Positions 42,812 through 52,276 of a DNA stretch of 64,000 bases are shown piece after piece. Numbering within the stretch: position 1 is the stretch's first letter; every line of letters begins with the position of its first letter. The stretch is taken from assembly GCA_964521575.1 (NCBI GenBank), contig CAZFSR010000002.1, positions 124,001 through 188,000 on the forward strand. Reading direction: 5' to 3'. Source of the DNA: 79-D21 sp964521575. Its GTDB lineage: Bacteria; Synergistota; Synergistia; Synergistales; 79-D21. Below the pieces are notes generated by a model. That model was not told the origin of the DNA. It did not search any database and saw only the letters and a program-made list of their open reading frames with translations. The position numbers and the translations under genes were made by a program.

Positions 42812-44467
42812 TTGAAACTCAGGAACACACCCGAGGACATCTACGCCCTGATGCTCGACCTTGTGAAGATTGGCAGCTTCTCGGCCACGCCGGGGGAAAA
42901 AACCTGCGCGGACCGCATCTGCGAACACCTCCGCGGGCTTTCCGCGTTCCGGGATCGCCCCGGCGACCTCAGGCAGGTTCCCCTGCCGGGCAGCCCCTGC
43001 GGGAGCGCGGCCGTCGTAGCCCTCGTAAGGGCCGAACCGCCGACGAACCGGACCGTGATCCTGGAGGGCCATTTCGACGTGGTCGACGTCGAGGTCTACG
43101 GCCCCCTCAAGGAGGTCGCCCTAGACCCGGAAACCTGCACCCGCCGCATGGGGGAAATGTCCCTGCCGCAGGACGCCAGGCAGGACCTGGAGTCCGGGAA
43201 CTACCTTTTCGGGCGGGGCGTCATGGACATGAAGTTCGGCCTCGCGATGGCGATGTGCCTCCTCGCGGAGGCCTCGGAAGCCCCCGGGGCCTTCGGCGTG
43301 AACCTCATGCTGGTCGCGGTCCCGGACGAGGAAAACAACTCCGCCGGGATGCGGGCCGCCGCAAGCGTCCTGGCCGGGCTGCAGGAAGAGGGGCTGGACT
43401 TCCTGGGCTGCATCATGGTGGAACCCTCGGATCCAGGCTACATCGGCGGAAACGGCCGTGTGGTCTCCTTCGGCGCGGTGGGGAAAATCATGCCCTTTGT
43501 CCTGGTCATGGGAAAGGAAGCCCACGGCTCGGAATACTATGACGGCATCAACGCCAACCTCGCCCTGGCCCACCTCAACATTCTCCTGGAAGGAAACCCC
43601 GACCTGGCCGACATCGGCAGCGAGGAACACTACCCGCCCATGGCCTGCCTCAAGCAGAAGGACCTCCGGGAAGCCTACTCGATCACCCTCCCGGAGCGGG
43701 CCTGTGCCTATTACAGCCTGATCACCACGCGGCACACGCCGGAATCCCTCCTGGAACAGGTCGACGCAGCCGCATCGGAGGCCCTCAGGCGAACCGCGGA
43801 ACACCTGGACAAAAGCAAACGGGCCTTCGCGGAGCGGGCAGGCCTGCCCGGGTGGCCCCCCACCCCGACCGGACGGGTGGTCCGCTATGCGAACCTCCTC
43901 GAAACGGCAAAGACCGCATTCGGCGGAAACCTGGACGCTCACCTCGCCGATTTCCTGGAGACGCTGCCCGACACGATGGACGAACGGGAAAAGGGCATCG
44001 CGCTGGTGAACGAAGTCCTGACGATTTCGGGCGAAAAGGGTCCCCTGGCGGTGACGGGCTTCATGCCGCCCTTCTACCCCCACCGGACGAATTTCCGGAT
44101 CTCGGAGAAGGAAAAGGCCTTCGCCGCGGTGGGTGAAGCCATAGTCAACGAAGCGAGGGAACGCTTCGGGGAAACCCTTTTGCGGAACGAGCATTTCGGC
44201 GGCGTCTCCGACTTGAGCTACCTCGGTTTCCAGGGAAACCCCACGGAACTGGACGCCCTGCGGGCCAACATGCCGGGCTGGGGAACCCTCTACGACCTCC
44301 CGGTCGAAGACCTGCTCAAGCTCGATATCCCCGCTCTCAACATCGGCCCTTCGGGGAAGGACGCCCATAAGATGACCGAAAGGCTGGAACTGGGCTATTC
44401 CATGAACGTCGCCCCGAAGCTCCTCCGCTCGGCGGTGGAGATGCTGGGCGGCCGGAAGGCACATTGA
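42812..44467 (+). CDS. M20-family metallopeptidase, RocB-like
   Basis: 551 aa from TTG 42812 (AAGGAGAG upstream). Metal motifs: LEGHFDVVDVE (His-Asp), RGVMDMKFGLAMAM (bridging Asp), PDEENNSAGMRAA (Glu-Glu). Length and N-terminal PEDIYALMLDLVKIGSFSATPGEK match the RocB arginine-utilisation family, longer than typical M20 enzymes. The exact activity of RocB proteins is not established. It overlaps the following M3 peptidase start by four bases; together they suit peptide or amino-acid catabolism. Confidence 0.85.
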   Translation: MKLRNTPEDIYALMLDLVKIGSFSATPGEKTCADRICEHLRGLSAFRDRPGDLRQVPLPGSPCGSAAVVALVRAEPPTNRTVILEGHFDVVDVEVYGPLKEVALDPETCTRRMGEMSLPQDARQDLESGNYLFGRGVMDMKFGLAMAMCLLAEASEAPGAFGVNLMLVAVPDEENNSAGMRAAASVLAGLQEEGLDFLGCIMVEPSDPGYIGGNGRVVSFGAVGKIMPFVLVMGKEAHGSEYYDGINANLALAHLNILLEGNPDLADIGSEEHYPPMACLKQKDLREAYSITLPERACAYYSLITTRHTPESLLEQVDAAASEALRRTAEHLDKSKRAFAERAGLPGWPPTPTGRVVRYANLLETAKTAFGGNLDAHLADFLETLPDTMDEREKGIALVNEVLTISGEKGPLAVTGFMPPFYPHRTNFRISEKEKAFAAVGEAIVNEARERFGETLLRNEHFGGVSDLSYLGFQGNPTELDALRANMPGWGTLYDLPVEDLLKLDIPALNIGPSGKDAHKMTERLELGYSMNVAPKLLRSAVEMLGGRKAH

Positions 44468-46203
44468 GGGGGATGACCGGGATGCACAGCGACCCATCGA
44501 TTTTCGGCACCCTGCCCACAAAGGCGGAAGATCTCTTCGAGTGGAAATGGAACCGGGTTGAGCCCTATTACGCAGAACTCTCCCGGCGTCCCCTGGACCC
44601 GGAATCCATGGCCGGGTGGATGACAGACTGGACCCGGGTTTCATCCCTGGTCGGAGAAGCCCTCGAAAAACTGCACGTGGCCACGACCCGGGACACCTCC
44701 GACAAAGAGGTCGAACGCCGCTACCATGCCTTCATGGAGGAATTGCTCCCTCCCATGGAGGCCGCGGAGCAGGGGCTTCGGGAACGCCTGCTCGCGTCAG
44801 GATTCGAGACCGCGGACCTGCGCGTCCCCCTGAAAGGCCTCAAGGCGGACGCCAGCCTTTACCGGGAAGAAAACGTCCCCCTTCTCGTGGAGGAGCAGAA
44901 ACTCGATTCGGAATACTCGAGGATCATCGGGTCCCAAACGGTCCAGTGGAAGGGCGAAGAACGAACCCTCCAGCAGATGCAGCCCCTTTACCAGGAAACG
45001 GTCCGGGAAACCCGGGAGGCCGCCTGGCGGCTCGTGGCCGAAAGGCAACTGTCAGACCGCGAGGCGATCGGGCAACTCTGGGGCCGGTTCCTCGACCTGA
45101 GGCTCCGCATGTCGGGAAACGCGGGCTTTTCCAACTACCGTGACTACCGTTGGCAGGCCCTTCACCGCTTCGACTACACTCCCCGGGACTGCCAAACCTT
45201 CCGGGAGGCCATCGAGTCGGAGGTCGTACCGGCCGCATCCGCCCTTTACGAAGCCCGCCGGAAAAAGCTCGGCCTGGATAGCCTCCGCCCCTGGGACCTG
45301 CAGGTGGACCCCAAGAACCGGCCTCCCCTCCGCCCCTATTCCGGCCCCGAAGCCCTCGAGAGCGGCGTCCAGCGCGTCTTCGAAGCCCTCGACCCCGCTC
45401 TCGGGAAAGCCTTCTCGAGCATGCGCGCCAGGGGATCCCTCGACCTGGAGAGCCGGAAAGGCAAGGCTCCAGGCGGCTACTGCACGTTCTTCCCGGTCGA
45501 GGGAAAACCGTTCATTTTCATGAACGGCGTGGGACTGCACGACGATGTGCAGACCCTCCTCCACGAGTCGGGACATGCCTTCCACTTCATGGAAACGGCC
45601 CGTTGGCCGTGGGCCCTGCAATGGAACGTCGGGGTGGAATTCGCCGAGGTGGCTTCCATGGCGATGGAACTCCTGGCTCTCCCGTTCCTCTCCTCCTCCC
45701 TCGGTGGATTCTATCCGCCGGAAGACGCGGAAAGGGCCCTCGCGGAGCACCTCGAAAGCGTCATCACCCTTTGGCCCTACATCGCCGTCGTCGACGCATT
45801 CCAGCACTGGGCCTACGAACATCCGCACGCCGCAAGGTCCCCGGAAGCCTGCGACGGCGAGTGGGAAAGCCTTTGGCACCGGTTCATGCCCGGAATCGAC
45901 ACCCGCGGCCTGGAAAATTTCGTGAAGACGGGGTGGCAGAGGAAGCTTCACATCCACCAGATTCCGTTCTACTACATCGAGTACGGGATGGCCCAGCTGG
46001 CCTCCATCCAGATCTGGATCAACTCCCTGGAGAACCGGCAGGTTGCCCTGGCGGCCTACAGGCGGGCATTGGCCCTCGGAGGGACGGCAAGCCTCCCGGA
46101 ACTCTACTCCGCCGCCGGGGCGGGCTTCGCGTTCGACCGACCCGCCTTGAGGAAGGCAGTGAGCCGCGTGATGGGAACCCTCCGGGACCTGGGGACCGTT
46201 TGA
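44464..46203 (+). CDS. M3-family oligoendopeptidase (PepF-like)
   Basis: 579 aa. Zinc motif LLHESGHAFHF (HExxH) with downstream EFAEVASMAMELL supplying the third ligand Glu, and a C-terminal HQIPFYYIEYGMAQLASIQIW typical of PepF/oligopeptidase F. Cytoplasmic; degrades imported oligopeptides. The start may be TTG 44464 (coupled to the previous stop) or ATG 44482, for which GAGGGGG is well placed. Confidence 0.92.
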   Translation: MRGMTGMHSDPSIFGTLPTKAEDLFEWKWNRVEPYYAELSRRPLDPESMAGWMTDWTRVSSLVGEALEKLHVATTRDTSDKEVERRYHAFMEELLPPMEAAEQGLRERLLASGFETADLRVPLKGLKADASLYREENVPLLVEEQKLDSEYSRIIGSQTVQWKGEERTLQQMQPLYQETVRETREAAWRLVAERQLSDREAIGQLWGRFLDLRLRMSGNAGFSNYRDYRWQALHRFDYTPRDCQTFREAIESEVVPAASALYEARRKKLGLDSLRPWDLQVDPKNRPPLRPYSGPEALESGVQRVFEALDPALGKAFSSMRARGSLDLESRKGKAPGGYCTFFPVEGKPFIFMNGVGLHDDVQTLLHESGHAFHFMETARWPWALQWNVGVEFAEVASMAMELLALPFLSSSLGGFYPPEDAERALAEHLESVITLWPYIAVVDAFQHWAYEHPHAARSPEACDGEWESLWHRFMPGIDTRGLENFVKTGWQRKLHIHQIPFYYIEYGMAQLASIQIWINSLENRQVALAAYRRALALGGTASLPELYSAAGAGFAFDRPALRKAVSRVMGTLRDLGTV

Positions 46204-46292
46204 CGGGGGAACCGAAGACCCTGTCCCCGCTTGCCTGTCATTGCGCTCATTGGGCTTTTCCAGCAAACCGAGACCTGAAAGGAGAGAGGGAA

Positions 46293-47525
46293 ATGGTTTT
46301 TGACGAAAAGACTTGCGAAAGTTGCCGGCAAGATTTCCCAGCCCTGGCCAGAAGTTTGGGAGGCTATCCGCTGGCCTACCTGGACGGCCCCGGCGGGACC
46401 CAGGTCCCGCAGAAGGTGATCGACGCCGTCTCCTGGTACTACAAGACCTGCAACTCCAATACCCACGGGATGTTCATCACGACGAACGAATCCGACGCGG
46501 CCATCCAGGAAACCCGCGAGACCGTCGCGGCCTTCCTTGGAGCCCCGGATTGGCGCTGCGTCTCCTTCGGCCACAACATGACGACCCTGAACTTCTCACT
46601 GAGCCACGCGCTGGCGCGCGAGATGGCGCCCGGCGACGAGATCGTCATCACGGAACTCGACCACGAGGCCAACCGCGGCCCATGGCTGAACCTCGCCGAG
46701 CGGGGCATTGTCGTGAAGGAAGTGAAACTGCTTCCCACGGGCCGCCTGGATTACGCCGACATGGCCGCCAAGATCACGCCGAAGACCCGCCTCGTGGCCA
46801 TCGGATTCTCCTCGAACGCCCTGGGGACCATCAACGACATCGCCGAGGCCCGCCGCCTCTCGAAGGCCGCCGGGGCCCGGCTGCTGGTGGACGCCGTCCA
46901 TTACGCGCCCCATTTCCCCCTGGACGTCGCGGCGCTGGACACCGACTTCCTTCTCTGCTCGGCTTACAAGTTCTACGCCCCCCACATCGGGATCCTCTAC
47001 TGCAAGCCTGGGCTGCTGGATTCCCTGCGCCCGGACAAGCTCAGGACGCAGGATGACATCGCCCCGTTCAAGATCGAGACCGGGACGCTGAACCATGCCG
47101 CCATCGTGGGCGTCAAGGCTGGGATAGAGTACATCGCCTCCTGGGGCGAAGGCCCGGATCTCCGAAGCCGGATCGTTTCGGCCATGACCTCCATCGCCGG
47201 GTACGAACATGCCCTCGCTTCCGAGTACTATGAAAAAGTCAGGGCAATTCCAGGCGTCACCGTCTGGGGAACGGACTTCTCCAGCTCCCACCGCGCACCG
47301 ACGGTTTCGATCACGATCGACGGGATCCATCCAGCCGATGCGGCCAGGGCACTCGGCGAAAAGGGCCTGCTTGTCTGGGACGGAGACTTCTACGCCGTCC
47401 GCGCCATCGAGGTCCTCGGGTTGGCCCCCAGGGGAGGGGTCATCAGGGTCGGTTTCTCCATGTACAACACCCGGGACGAAATCGGCCGCCTTCTCGACGA
47501 AATCCGCCGCCTGGCGAAGGGGTAG
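46293..47525 (+). CDS. Class V aminotransferase / cysteine-desulfurase-like PLP enzyme
   Basis: 410 aa. PLP-lysine in LLCSAYKFYAPHIGILY, aspartate in RLLVDAVHYAPH, and a His-rich YLDGPGGTQVP start. It is of the CsdA/IscS-like family variant (kynureninase/selenocysteine-lyase-like, with LDHEANRGPWLNLAERG). No catalytic Cys loop typical of NifS group I is evident. The start is ATG 46293 after AAAGGAGAGAGGG; upstream the frame is open but only as antiphase through the M3 gene. Substrate unknown; the neighbours suggest amino-acid catabolism. Confidence 0.85.
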   Translation: MVFDEKTCESCRQDFPALARSLGGYPLAYLDGPGGTQVPQKVIDAVSWYYKTCNSNTHGMFITTNESDAAIQETRETVAAFLGAPDWRCVSFGHNMTTLNFSLSHALAREMAPGDEIVITELDHEANRGPWLNLAERGIVVKEVKLLPTGRLDYADMAAKITPKTRLVAIGFSSNALGTINDIAEARRLSKAAGARLLVDAVHYAPHFPLDVAALDTDFLLCSAYKFYAPHIGILYCKPGLLDSLRPDKLRTQDDIAPFKIETGTLNHAAIVGVKAGIEYIASWGEGPDLRSRIVSAMTSIAGYEHALASEYYEKVRAIPGVTVWGTDFSSSHRAPTVSITIDGIHPADAARALGEKGLLVWDGDFYAVRAIEVLGLAPRGGVIRVGFSMYNTRDEIGRLLDEIRRLAKG

Positions 47526-47528
47526 CCC

Positions 47529-48575
47529 ATGGCGCGAAACCGTTTCCCCCTAAGGCTTCTGTTCGTGGGCTTCGGGAACGTCGGACGCGAGCTCGCCCGT
47601 ATCCTGGCCGACCGGAACGCCTACCCCGCACTGGCGGACCTCGACGTGTCCGTCGTGGGGCTCACCACGGGAAGCAGGGGATCATTGGCCAACGCCGGGG
47701 GTATCGACCTGCGCCGGGCCCTGGACGAAGTGGAGGGACACGGCCGGTTCACGGTCCAGAATCCTGACTATGCGAACCTCGACAGCCTGAAGGCCGCCGA
47801 GACTCTTGACTATGACGTCCTGGTGGAAATGTCCCCCCTTTCCATCGCGAACCGTGGTGAACCCGCGATTAGCCACGCGCGCACGGCCCTGGAGCGGGGT
47901 AGGCACGTGATCAGCTGCAACAAGGGACCCCTGGCGTATGCGTTCCGCCGGCTCCGGGAAATCGCGGACGCGAACCACGCCGGGTTCCTTCACGAGACAA
48001 CCGTCATGGACGGGGCCCCCGTGTTCGACATGGCAAGAAGCTGCATGCGGGGCAACACGATCCTGAAGATCGACGGGATTTTGAATTCGACGAGCAACTA
48101 CGTCCTCTGCGCCATGGAGAAAGGACGAACCTTCGAGGAAGGGGTCAGGGGGGCGCAGGCGGAACAGATCGCCGAAGCCGACCCGTCCAATGACCTGGAC
48201 GGCTGGGACGCCTCGGTGAAAATCGTCGCCCTGGCCAACGTCCTCATGGGCGCAGACCTGAGACCCGAGGACGTGGACCGGGAAAGCATGTCGGCCATTA
48301 CGCCCGCGAAAGTGTCGGAGGCGAAGGAAAGGGGATTCCGCATCAAGATGGTCTGCTCTGCCTGGCGGGAGGGCGGTGCCGTCAAGGCATCGGTCAGGGC
48401 AGCCGAGGTGCCCCTGGATCACCCGTTCGCCCTGGTCGACGCAACGGGTTCCGTCGTCCGCTTCGAGACGGACCTCCTGGGCAAGATCCTCATGACGGAG
48501 GAAAACCCGGACATCACCACGACCGCCTACGGGGTCATCGCGGACCTCTATGCCCTGGATTCCGGAAGCCGCTGA
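47529..48575 (+). CDS. Homoserine-dehydrogenase-family oxidoreductase
   Basis: 348 aa. Rossmann motif FVGFGNVGREL, substrate domain VISCNKGPLAYAF, HETTVMDGAPVFDMA and LNSTSNYVL, with AEADPSNDLDGWDASVKIV. It lacks the C-terminal ACT domain of biosynthetic homoserine dehydrogenases. It starts three bases after the aminotransferase. It may be biosynthetic (Asp family) or act on another 2-amino alcohol; the pairing with a class V PLP enzyme is unusual. Confidence 0.85.
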   Translation: MARNRFPLRLLFVGFGNVGRELARILADRNAYPALADLDVSVVGLTTGSRGSLANAGGIDLRRALDEVEGHGRFTVQNPDYANLDSLKAAETLDYDVLVEMSPLSIANRGEPAISHARTALERGRHVISCNKGPLAYAFRRLREIADANHAGFLHETTVMDGAPVFDMARSCMRGNTILKIDGILNSTSNYVLCAMEKGRTFEEGVRGAQAEQIAEADPSNDLDGWDASVKIVALANVLMGADLRPEDVDRESMSAITPAKVSEAKERGFRIKMVCSAWREGGAVKASVRAAEVPLDHPFALVDATGSVVRFETDLLGKILMTEENPDITTTAYGVIADLYALDSGSR

Positions 48576-48654
48576 TCCCTGGCAGGATCACGGTATGGGC
48601 TATGATAGGCAAAAGAGATTGAGGACAAGATCCGAATCCTGAAAGGACAAACCC

Positions 48655-50142
48655 ATGGGACGGCGTTATCCCGCCTCTTCTCCCCACAAGGGGAACACCG
48701 AGTTCACGCCGGTCTCGCTGATGGAAACCTTCCGCGAGATCGCCATCGTCGTGCACGACGAGAACGGGAAGATTTCGCAAGTCAATCCCTGCTTCTGCCG
48801 GATGTTCGGCTACGAACCCGCCGAAGTCATCGGCAAGGACCTGGATTTCCTCGTCGCCAGAGGCGAGGAGCTGGTCGACGCCCTGGCCCTCTCGGAGCTT
48901 TTCTGCATGTCCGGAAGGGGTTTTTCCCTGGAGGTGACCCGCTACCGGAAGGACGGGACCCCTTTCCAGGCCCTCCTGACCGCCACGCCGATGCTGATCG
49001 ACCAGACCGGAAGCCGGAGCGTCAACATCTGCACTTACATCGACCTCACCGGCAAGCGGGAGAGGGAACGGGAGCTGCGCCGGACGCTGGTCCTTTTCGA
49101 GAACCTCTTCGACCGGACGCCGACTCCCGTCGTCCTCTGCGACAACCAAAGCCGCGTCGTCCGCGCCAACGCTTCCCTCTACCATCTCTTCGGCTACACC
49201 CCCGAGGAGATGGAAGGGCAGGTCATCGATTACCTGATCGCCCGGGGCCCCTACCTGGAAGAGGCGCGACAGATCTCCGCCATCCTTTTCAGCGGGACCC
49301 CTCACCAGAAAAGGACCGTCCGCTTCCGGAAAGACGGAAGCCAGGTGGACGTCGTCATCACGGCCATCCCTTTCACGACCCATGACGGAGAGAAACTCCT
49401 TTTCGGCATCTACACGGACATCTCGGCCCAGAAGGAAGCCGAGAGACGGGTCGAGGCCTACGAAGCCGAACTCCGGCACCTGGCGCTGGAAATTTCCCTT
49501 TCGGAAGAGCGTGAGCGCCGCAGGATCGCCGAAGTCCTGCACGACGAAATCGGCTTCGAGCTCGCTTCCCTGTACCAGTCCCTTACGGACCACCCCGCTT
49601 CCAGGTTGCCGGGGCACCCGCACGGATCGGCGGCGGAGTCCCTGAAGAGGGTGATTTCAAAGATCCGCAGCCTCACCCGCGAGATCAGCAACCCGGCCCT
49701 TTATGCCGCGGGGCTCGATGTGGGTCTCCGGTCCCTCATGGACCAACTCCTCACGCCCATCGGGATCCGGTGGAGCCTGGCCATCAGCGGAACCCACCGG
49801 AATCTCCCTCCTGATCTCATGGTCGTGATCTACCAGATGGTCAGGGAATTGCTGAGGAACGTGGTGAAGCACGCCCACGCCGGGGCGGTTTCCGTCCGCG
49901 TACGGTACCGGCGGAACTCCATCGGCCTTTTGGTCAGGGACGACGGCGTCGGCTCTCAGCTCTCGGATGCCGAGATCGCCTGGAATCCCATCGGTTGGGG
50001 GCTCTTCGGCATCCGGGAGAGGCTGAAGCACCTCGGAGGCCGGCTGCTCTTCAGGAGCCGGCCCGGGAAAGGGACCAGCTGCACGCTGTGGATCCCCGCG
50101 AGGGAGGGATTTTCCGGTGACGATCAGGGTTTGCATCGCTGA
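48655..50142 (+). CDS. Soluble PAS-PAS histidine kinase, NarL-system type (HisKA_3)
   Basis: 495 aa without membrane helices. Two PAS domains (about 20-130 and 140-255, e.g. ISQVNPCFCRMFGYEPAEVIGKDL), a dimerisation domain with the H-box ERERRRIAEVLHDEIGFELASL (His about 298), and HATPase_c with ELLRNVVKHAHAGAVSV (N box), VRDDGVG and GWGLFGIRERLKHLGG. It senses a cytoplasmic signal. It overlaps the response regulator gene by 26 bases, so the pair is coupled. Confidence 0.94.
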   Translation: MGRRYPASSPHKGNTEFTPVSLMETFREIAIVVHDENGKISQVNPCFCRMFGYEPAEVIGKDLDFLVARGEELVDALALSELFCMSGRGFSLEVTRYRKDGTPFQALLTATPMLIDQTGSRSVNICTYIDLTGKRERERELRRTLVLFENLFDRTPTPVVLCDNQSRVVRANASLYHLFGYTPEEMEGQVIDYLIARGPYLEEARQISAILFSGTPHQKRTVRFRKDGSQVDVVITAIPFTTHDGEKLLFGIYTDISAQKEAERRVEAYEAELRHLALEISLSEERERRRIAEVLHDEIGFELASLYQSLTDHPASRLPGHPHGSAAESLKRVISKIRSLTREISNPALYAAGLDVGLRSLMDQLLTPIGIRWSLAISGTHRNLPPDLMVVIYQMVRELLRNVVKHAHAGAVSVRVRYRRNSIGLLVRDDGVGSQLSDAEIAWNPIGWGLFGIRERLKHLGGRLLFRSRPGKGTSCTLWIPAREGFSGDDQGLHR

Positions 50143-50785
50143 CGACCAGGAATCCGTCCGCAACATGCTGCGGAAAACGCTGGACCCGTATCCCGACCTC
50201 CTCGTCGTCGGCGAGGCCGGGGACGGCCTGGCGGCCGTGAACACCTGCAGGGAAACGAACCCCGACGTCGTCCTGCTGGACATCTCCATGCCGCAGATGA
50301 ACGGCGTGGAAGCCGCCCGTGTCATGGCCAGCCTGCCTCATCCGCCCAAGATCGTCACGCTCTCGATGCACGACGACGCTTTCCTGGCGGCTGAGATCCT
50401 GAACGCCGGGGCGCATGCCTACCTGACGAAAGACTGCGAATCCGGCGAGATCATCCGGGCCATCCGCATCGTGGCGGGCGGACGCACTTACCTGTCCGCC
50501 GGGATCGCCGGACCCGTCGTCGATTCCTATATCCGCAGGTCCCCCCTCTTTCGCCGCTCCGTCTCCGGCGCGGACACCGGGGCCCTTTCGCACCTCAGCC
50601 AGAGGGAAACCCAGATCTTCCGGCAGTTGGCCCTCGGGCTCACACCCAAGGAAATCGCGGCCCAACTCGGCATCAGCCACAAAACGGTGGAGACCCATCG
50701 CAGCAACCTCCTGAAGAAACTGGGCCTCAACCGGCTGACGGACCTCATCCGGCTCGCCATCAGGGAAGGCCTTATCGACCCCTGA
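50117..50785 (+). CDS. NarL/FixJ-type response regulator
   Basis: 222 aa from GTG 50117. Receiver domain with IADDQES (acidic pair), phospho-Asp in VVLLDISMPQMNG, Ser/Thr in VTLSMHD and Lys in YLTKD; C-terminal LuxR helix-turn-helix (LSQRETQIFRQLALGLTPKEIAAQLGISHKTVETHRSNLLKKLGL region). Partner of the kinase just upstream. A strong terminator follows. Confidence 0.95.
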   Translation: MTIRVCIADDQESVRNMLRKTLDPYPDLLVVGEAGDGLAAVNTCRETNPDVVLLDISMPQMNGVEAARVMASLPHPPKIVTLSMHDDAFLAAEILNAGAHAYLTKDCESGEIIRAIRIVAGGRTYLSAGIAGPVVDSYIRRSPLFRRSVSGADTGALSHLSQRETQIFRQLALGLTPKEIAAQLGISHKTVETHRSNLLKKLGLNRLTDLIRLAIREGLIDP

Positions 50786-50802
50786 GAGATTTTTAAAAAA
50801 CA

Positions 50803-50836
50803 GAAGCCCGGTTCCCGAAAACGGGAACCGGGCTTT
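50803..50836. terminator. Bidirectional terminator
   Basis: 15-bp perfect stem GAAGCCCGGTTCCCG with its complement around an AAAA loop; T-rich on both sides (TTTC.. on plus, CTGTTTTTTAAAA on minus). It separates convergent transcripts. Confidence 0.9.
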
Positions 50837-50866
50837 CTTGCGTTCGCTCAAGAGGCACAGGTGCGG

Positions 50867-52192
50867 TCAAACGGCGTCAGATGCCTCCACGAGGCAAATC
50901 CCTTCCGCCTCCAGGACCTTCAGCGCCGGTTCGAATATCTCCGGCAGAACGGGCGCCATCACACCCCGGGCCTTGACCGTCCCGTCCAGGATGAGCCGGG
51001 CGCCGATGGCCGGGGGAAGCCCCGTTGTCCGGGCAATGGAGGTGTCCCCGCCAGGAATCCCGAAGTCCACCAGCGTCGACGTGTGCCTCAGTCTCTTGCC
51101 CGACTCCGGGTAGAACGCCGTCATCTCGTCCTTCAGGATCACCAGGTCCCGCTCGTTTTCCGTGAACACCAACTTCTCCCCGAACAGGAACGAGATCACG
51201 TCACGGGCCGACCCCTTCTCCAGCGGCAGCGGCCGGTCGTCGAAGAGCCCCAGCCACGCGAAGCGCTCGAAGACCGCCGAATACGGGGCGATGCCGAGCT
51301 TCCTGCATACGGCTTCCTCGGCCTTCGCGGGGTTCGATTCTCCCGCCTGGCGCGCCATGAACCCCCGGAAGGTCAGGCCTCGAAAATCCTGCTCCTCCGT
51401 TTCCACAAGCGAGAGCGCGTTCATCGCCACGACCGTCTCGCACCACCCCACGTACCGGATCGTCCCCCGGTAGATCGTCCGGGCCTCCGGGATGCCGTAG
51501 CGCTCCAGGTACGGCAGGGAGTCCGCGTTGGCGTAGACCTCGAACCACCCGAGACCGGGCGTCTCCTCCAGGTGGACGTGCTCGTAGGTCTCGCCCCCGG
51601 GCCACTCGTGGACCACCCCGTCCAGCATGACCTTCGCGTCCCTCTTGCTCGCCCCGATGAGCCCCGACGGCGCCCAGCTGAGCTTGTAACCCCAGGGGTT
51701 CGTGTTGGCCTCCGCGGAGGGCAGCGCACCGCAAATCGAACGGAAGCTCTCCACCTGCCCGCCGCGTTCCCGGATAAACCTCACCGTCCGGGCCGCCGAC
51801 ATGTGGTCGATCCCGGGGTCCAGTCCCAGCTCGCACAGCAGCGTCAGCCCCGCCGCCTTCGCGGGCCCGTCCAGGGCCTTCATGTCTTCCTTGATGTAGG
51901 ACGGGTTGACCATGTGCTTTTTCGCCTCGACGCAAAGCTTCGCCACCGGGTACATGAACGCCGCCGGCAGCAGGTTCACCACCAGGTCCGGGTTCACCCG
52001 GGCTATCAGGTCGCGGGCCTCCGCAGCGGCGTTGGCCACGATCCCCTCCCCACGGGGGTGATTTTCCAGGACGCGGCCCAGGTTCGCGCTGTCCATGTCC
52101 ACCACCGTCACGCGGATCCCCGGGTCCTTCAGCAGGTGCTGCACGCAGGGACGGGCCACGCGGCCCGCTCCGAACACCAGAACATGGGACAT
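50867..52192 (-). CDS. Saccharopine-dehydrogenase-like oxidoreductase
   Basis: 441 aa. Rossmann motif VLVFGAGRVARPCVQHLL, then VVNLLPAAFMYPVAKLC, CELGLDPGIDHMSA and TIRYVGWCETV, which are features of the glutamate-forming (Lys9) saccharopine dehydrogenase group. The reaction would couple lysine/2-oxoglutarate and glutamate/aminoadipate semialdehyde, but related proteins act on other opines. It is 84 bases downstream of the NhaC gene on the same strand, so perhaps cotranscribed. Confidence 0.87.
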   Translation of the reverse strand: MSHVLVFGAGRVARPCVQHLLKDPGIRVTVVDMDSANLGRVLENHPRGEGIVANAAAEARDLIARVNPDLVVNLLPAAFMYPVAKLCVEAKKHMVNPSYIKEDMKALDGPAKAAGLTLLCELGLDPGIDHMSAARTVRFIRERGGQVESFRSICGALPSAEANTNPWGYKLSWAPSGLIGASKRDAKVMLDGVVHEWPGGETYEHVHLEETPGLGWFEVYANADSLPYLERYGIPEARTIYRGTIRYVGWCETVVAMNALSLVETEEQDFRGLTFRGFMARQAGESNPAKAEEAVCRKLGIAPYSAVFERFAWLGLFDDRPLPLEKGSARDVISFLFGEKLVFTENERDLVILKDEMTAFYPESGKRLRHTSTLVDFGIPGGDTSIARTTGLPPAIGARLILDGTVKARGVMAPVLPEIFEPALKVLEAEGICLVEASDAV

Positions 52193-52224
52193 TTCAGGAA
52201 CATCTCCTTCTGTTTTCGATTCCG

Positions 52225-52262
52225 GGGGAAGGCCATTGACGCAAAGCGGCCTTCCCCTTTTT
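52225..52262 (+). terminator. Hairpin with T-run on the antisense strand
   Basis: GGGGAAGGCC/GGCCTTCCCC stem (10 bp) with a 13-base loop, then TTTTT reading on the plus strand. It lies between two minus-strand genes, for which no T-tract follows it. It may terminate antisense transcription or act as an mRNA 3'-end hairpin for nhaC. Confidence 0.5.
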
Positions 52263-52276
52263 CGGCAGGCCGCCTT

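Noticed and set aside
43121..44644. 507-codon minus-strand frame over the RocB-like gene
   Set aside because: Antisense shadow of a gene with complete metal motifs.
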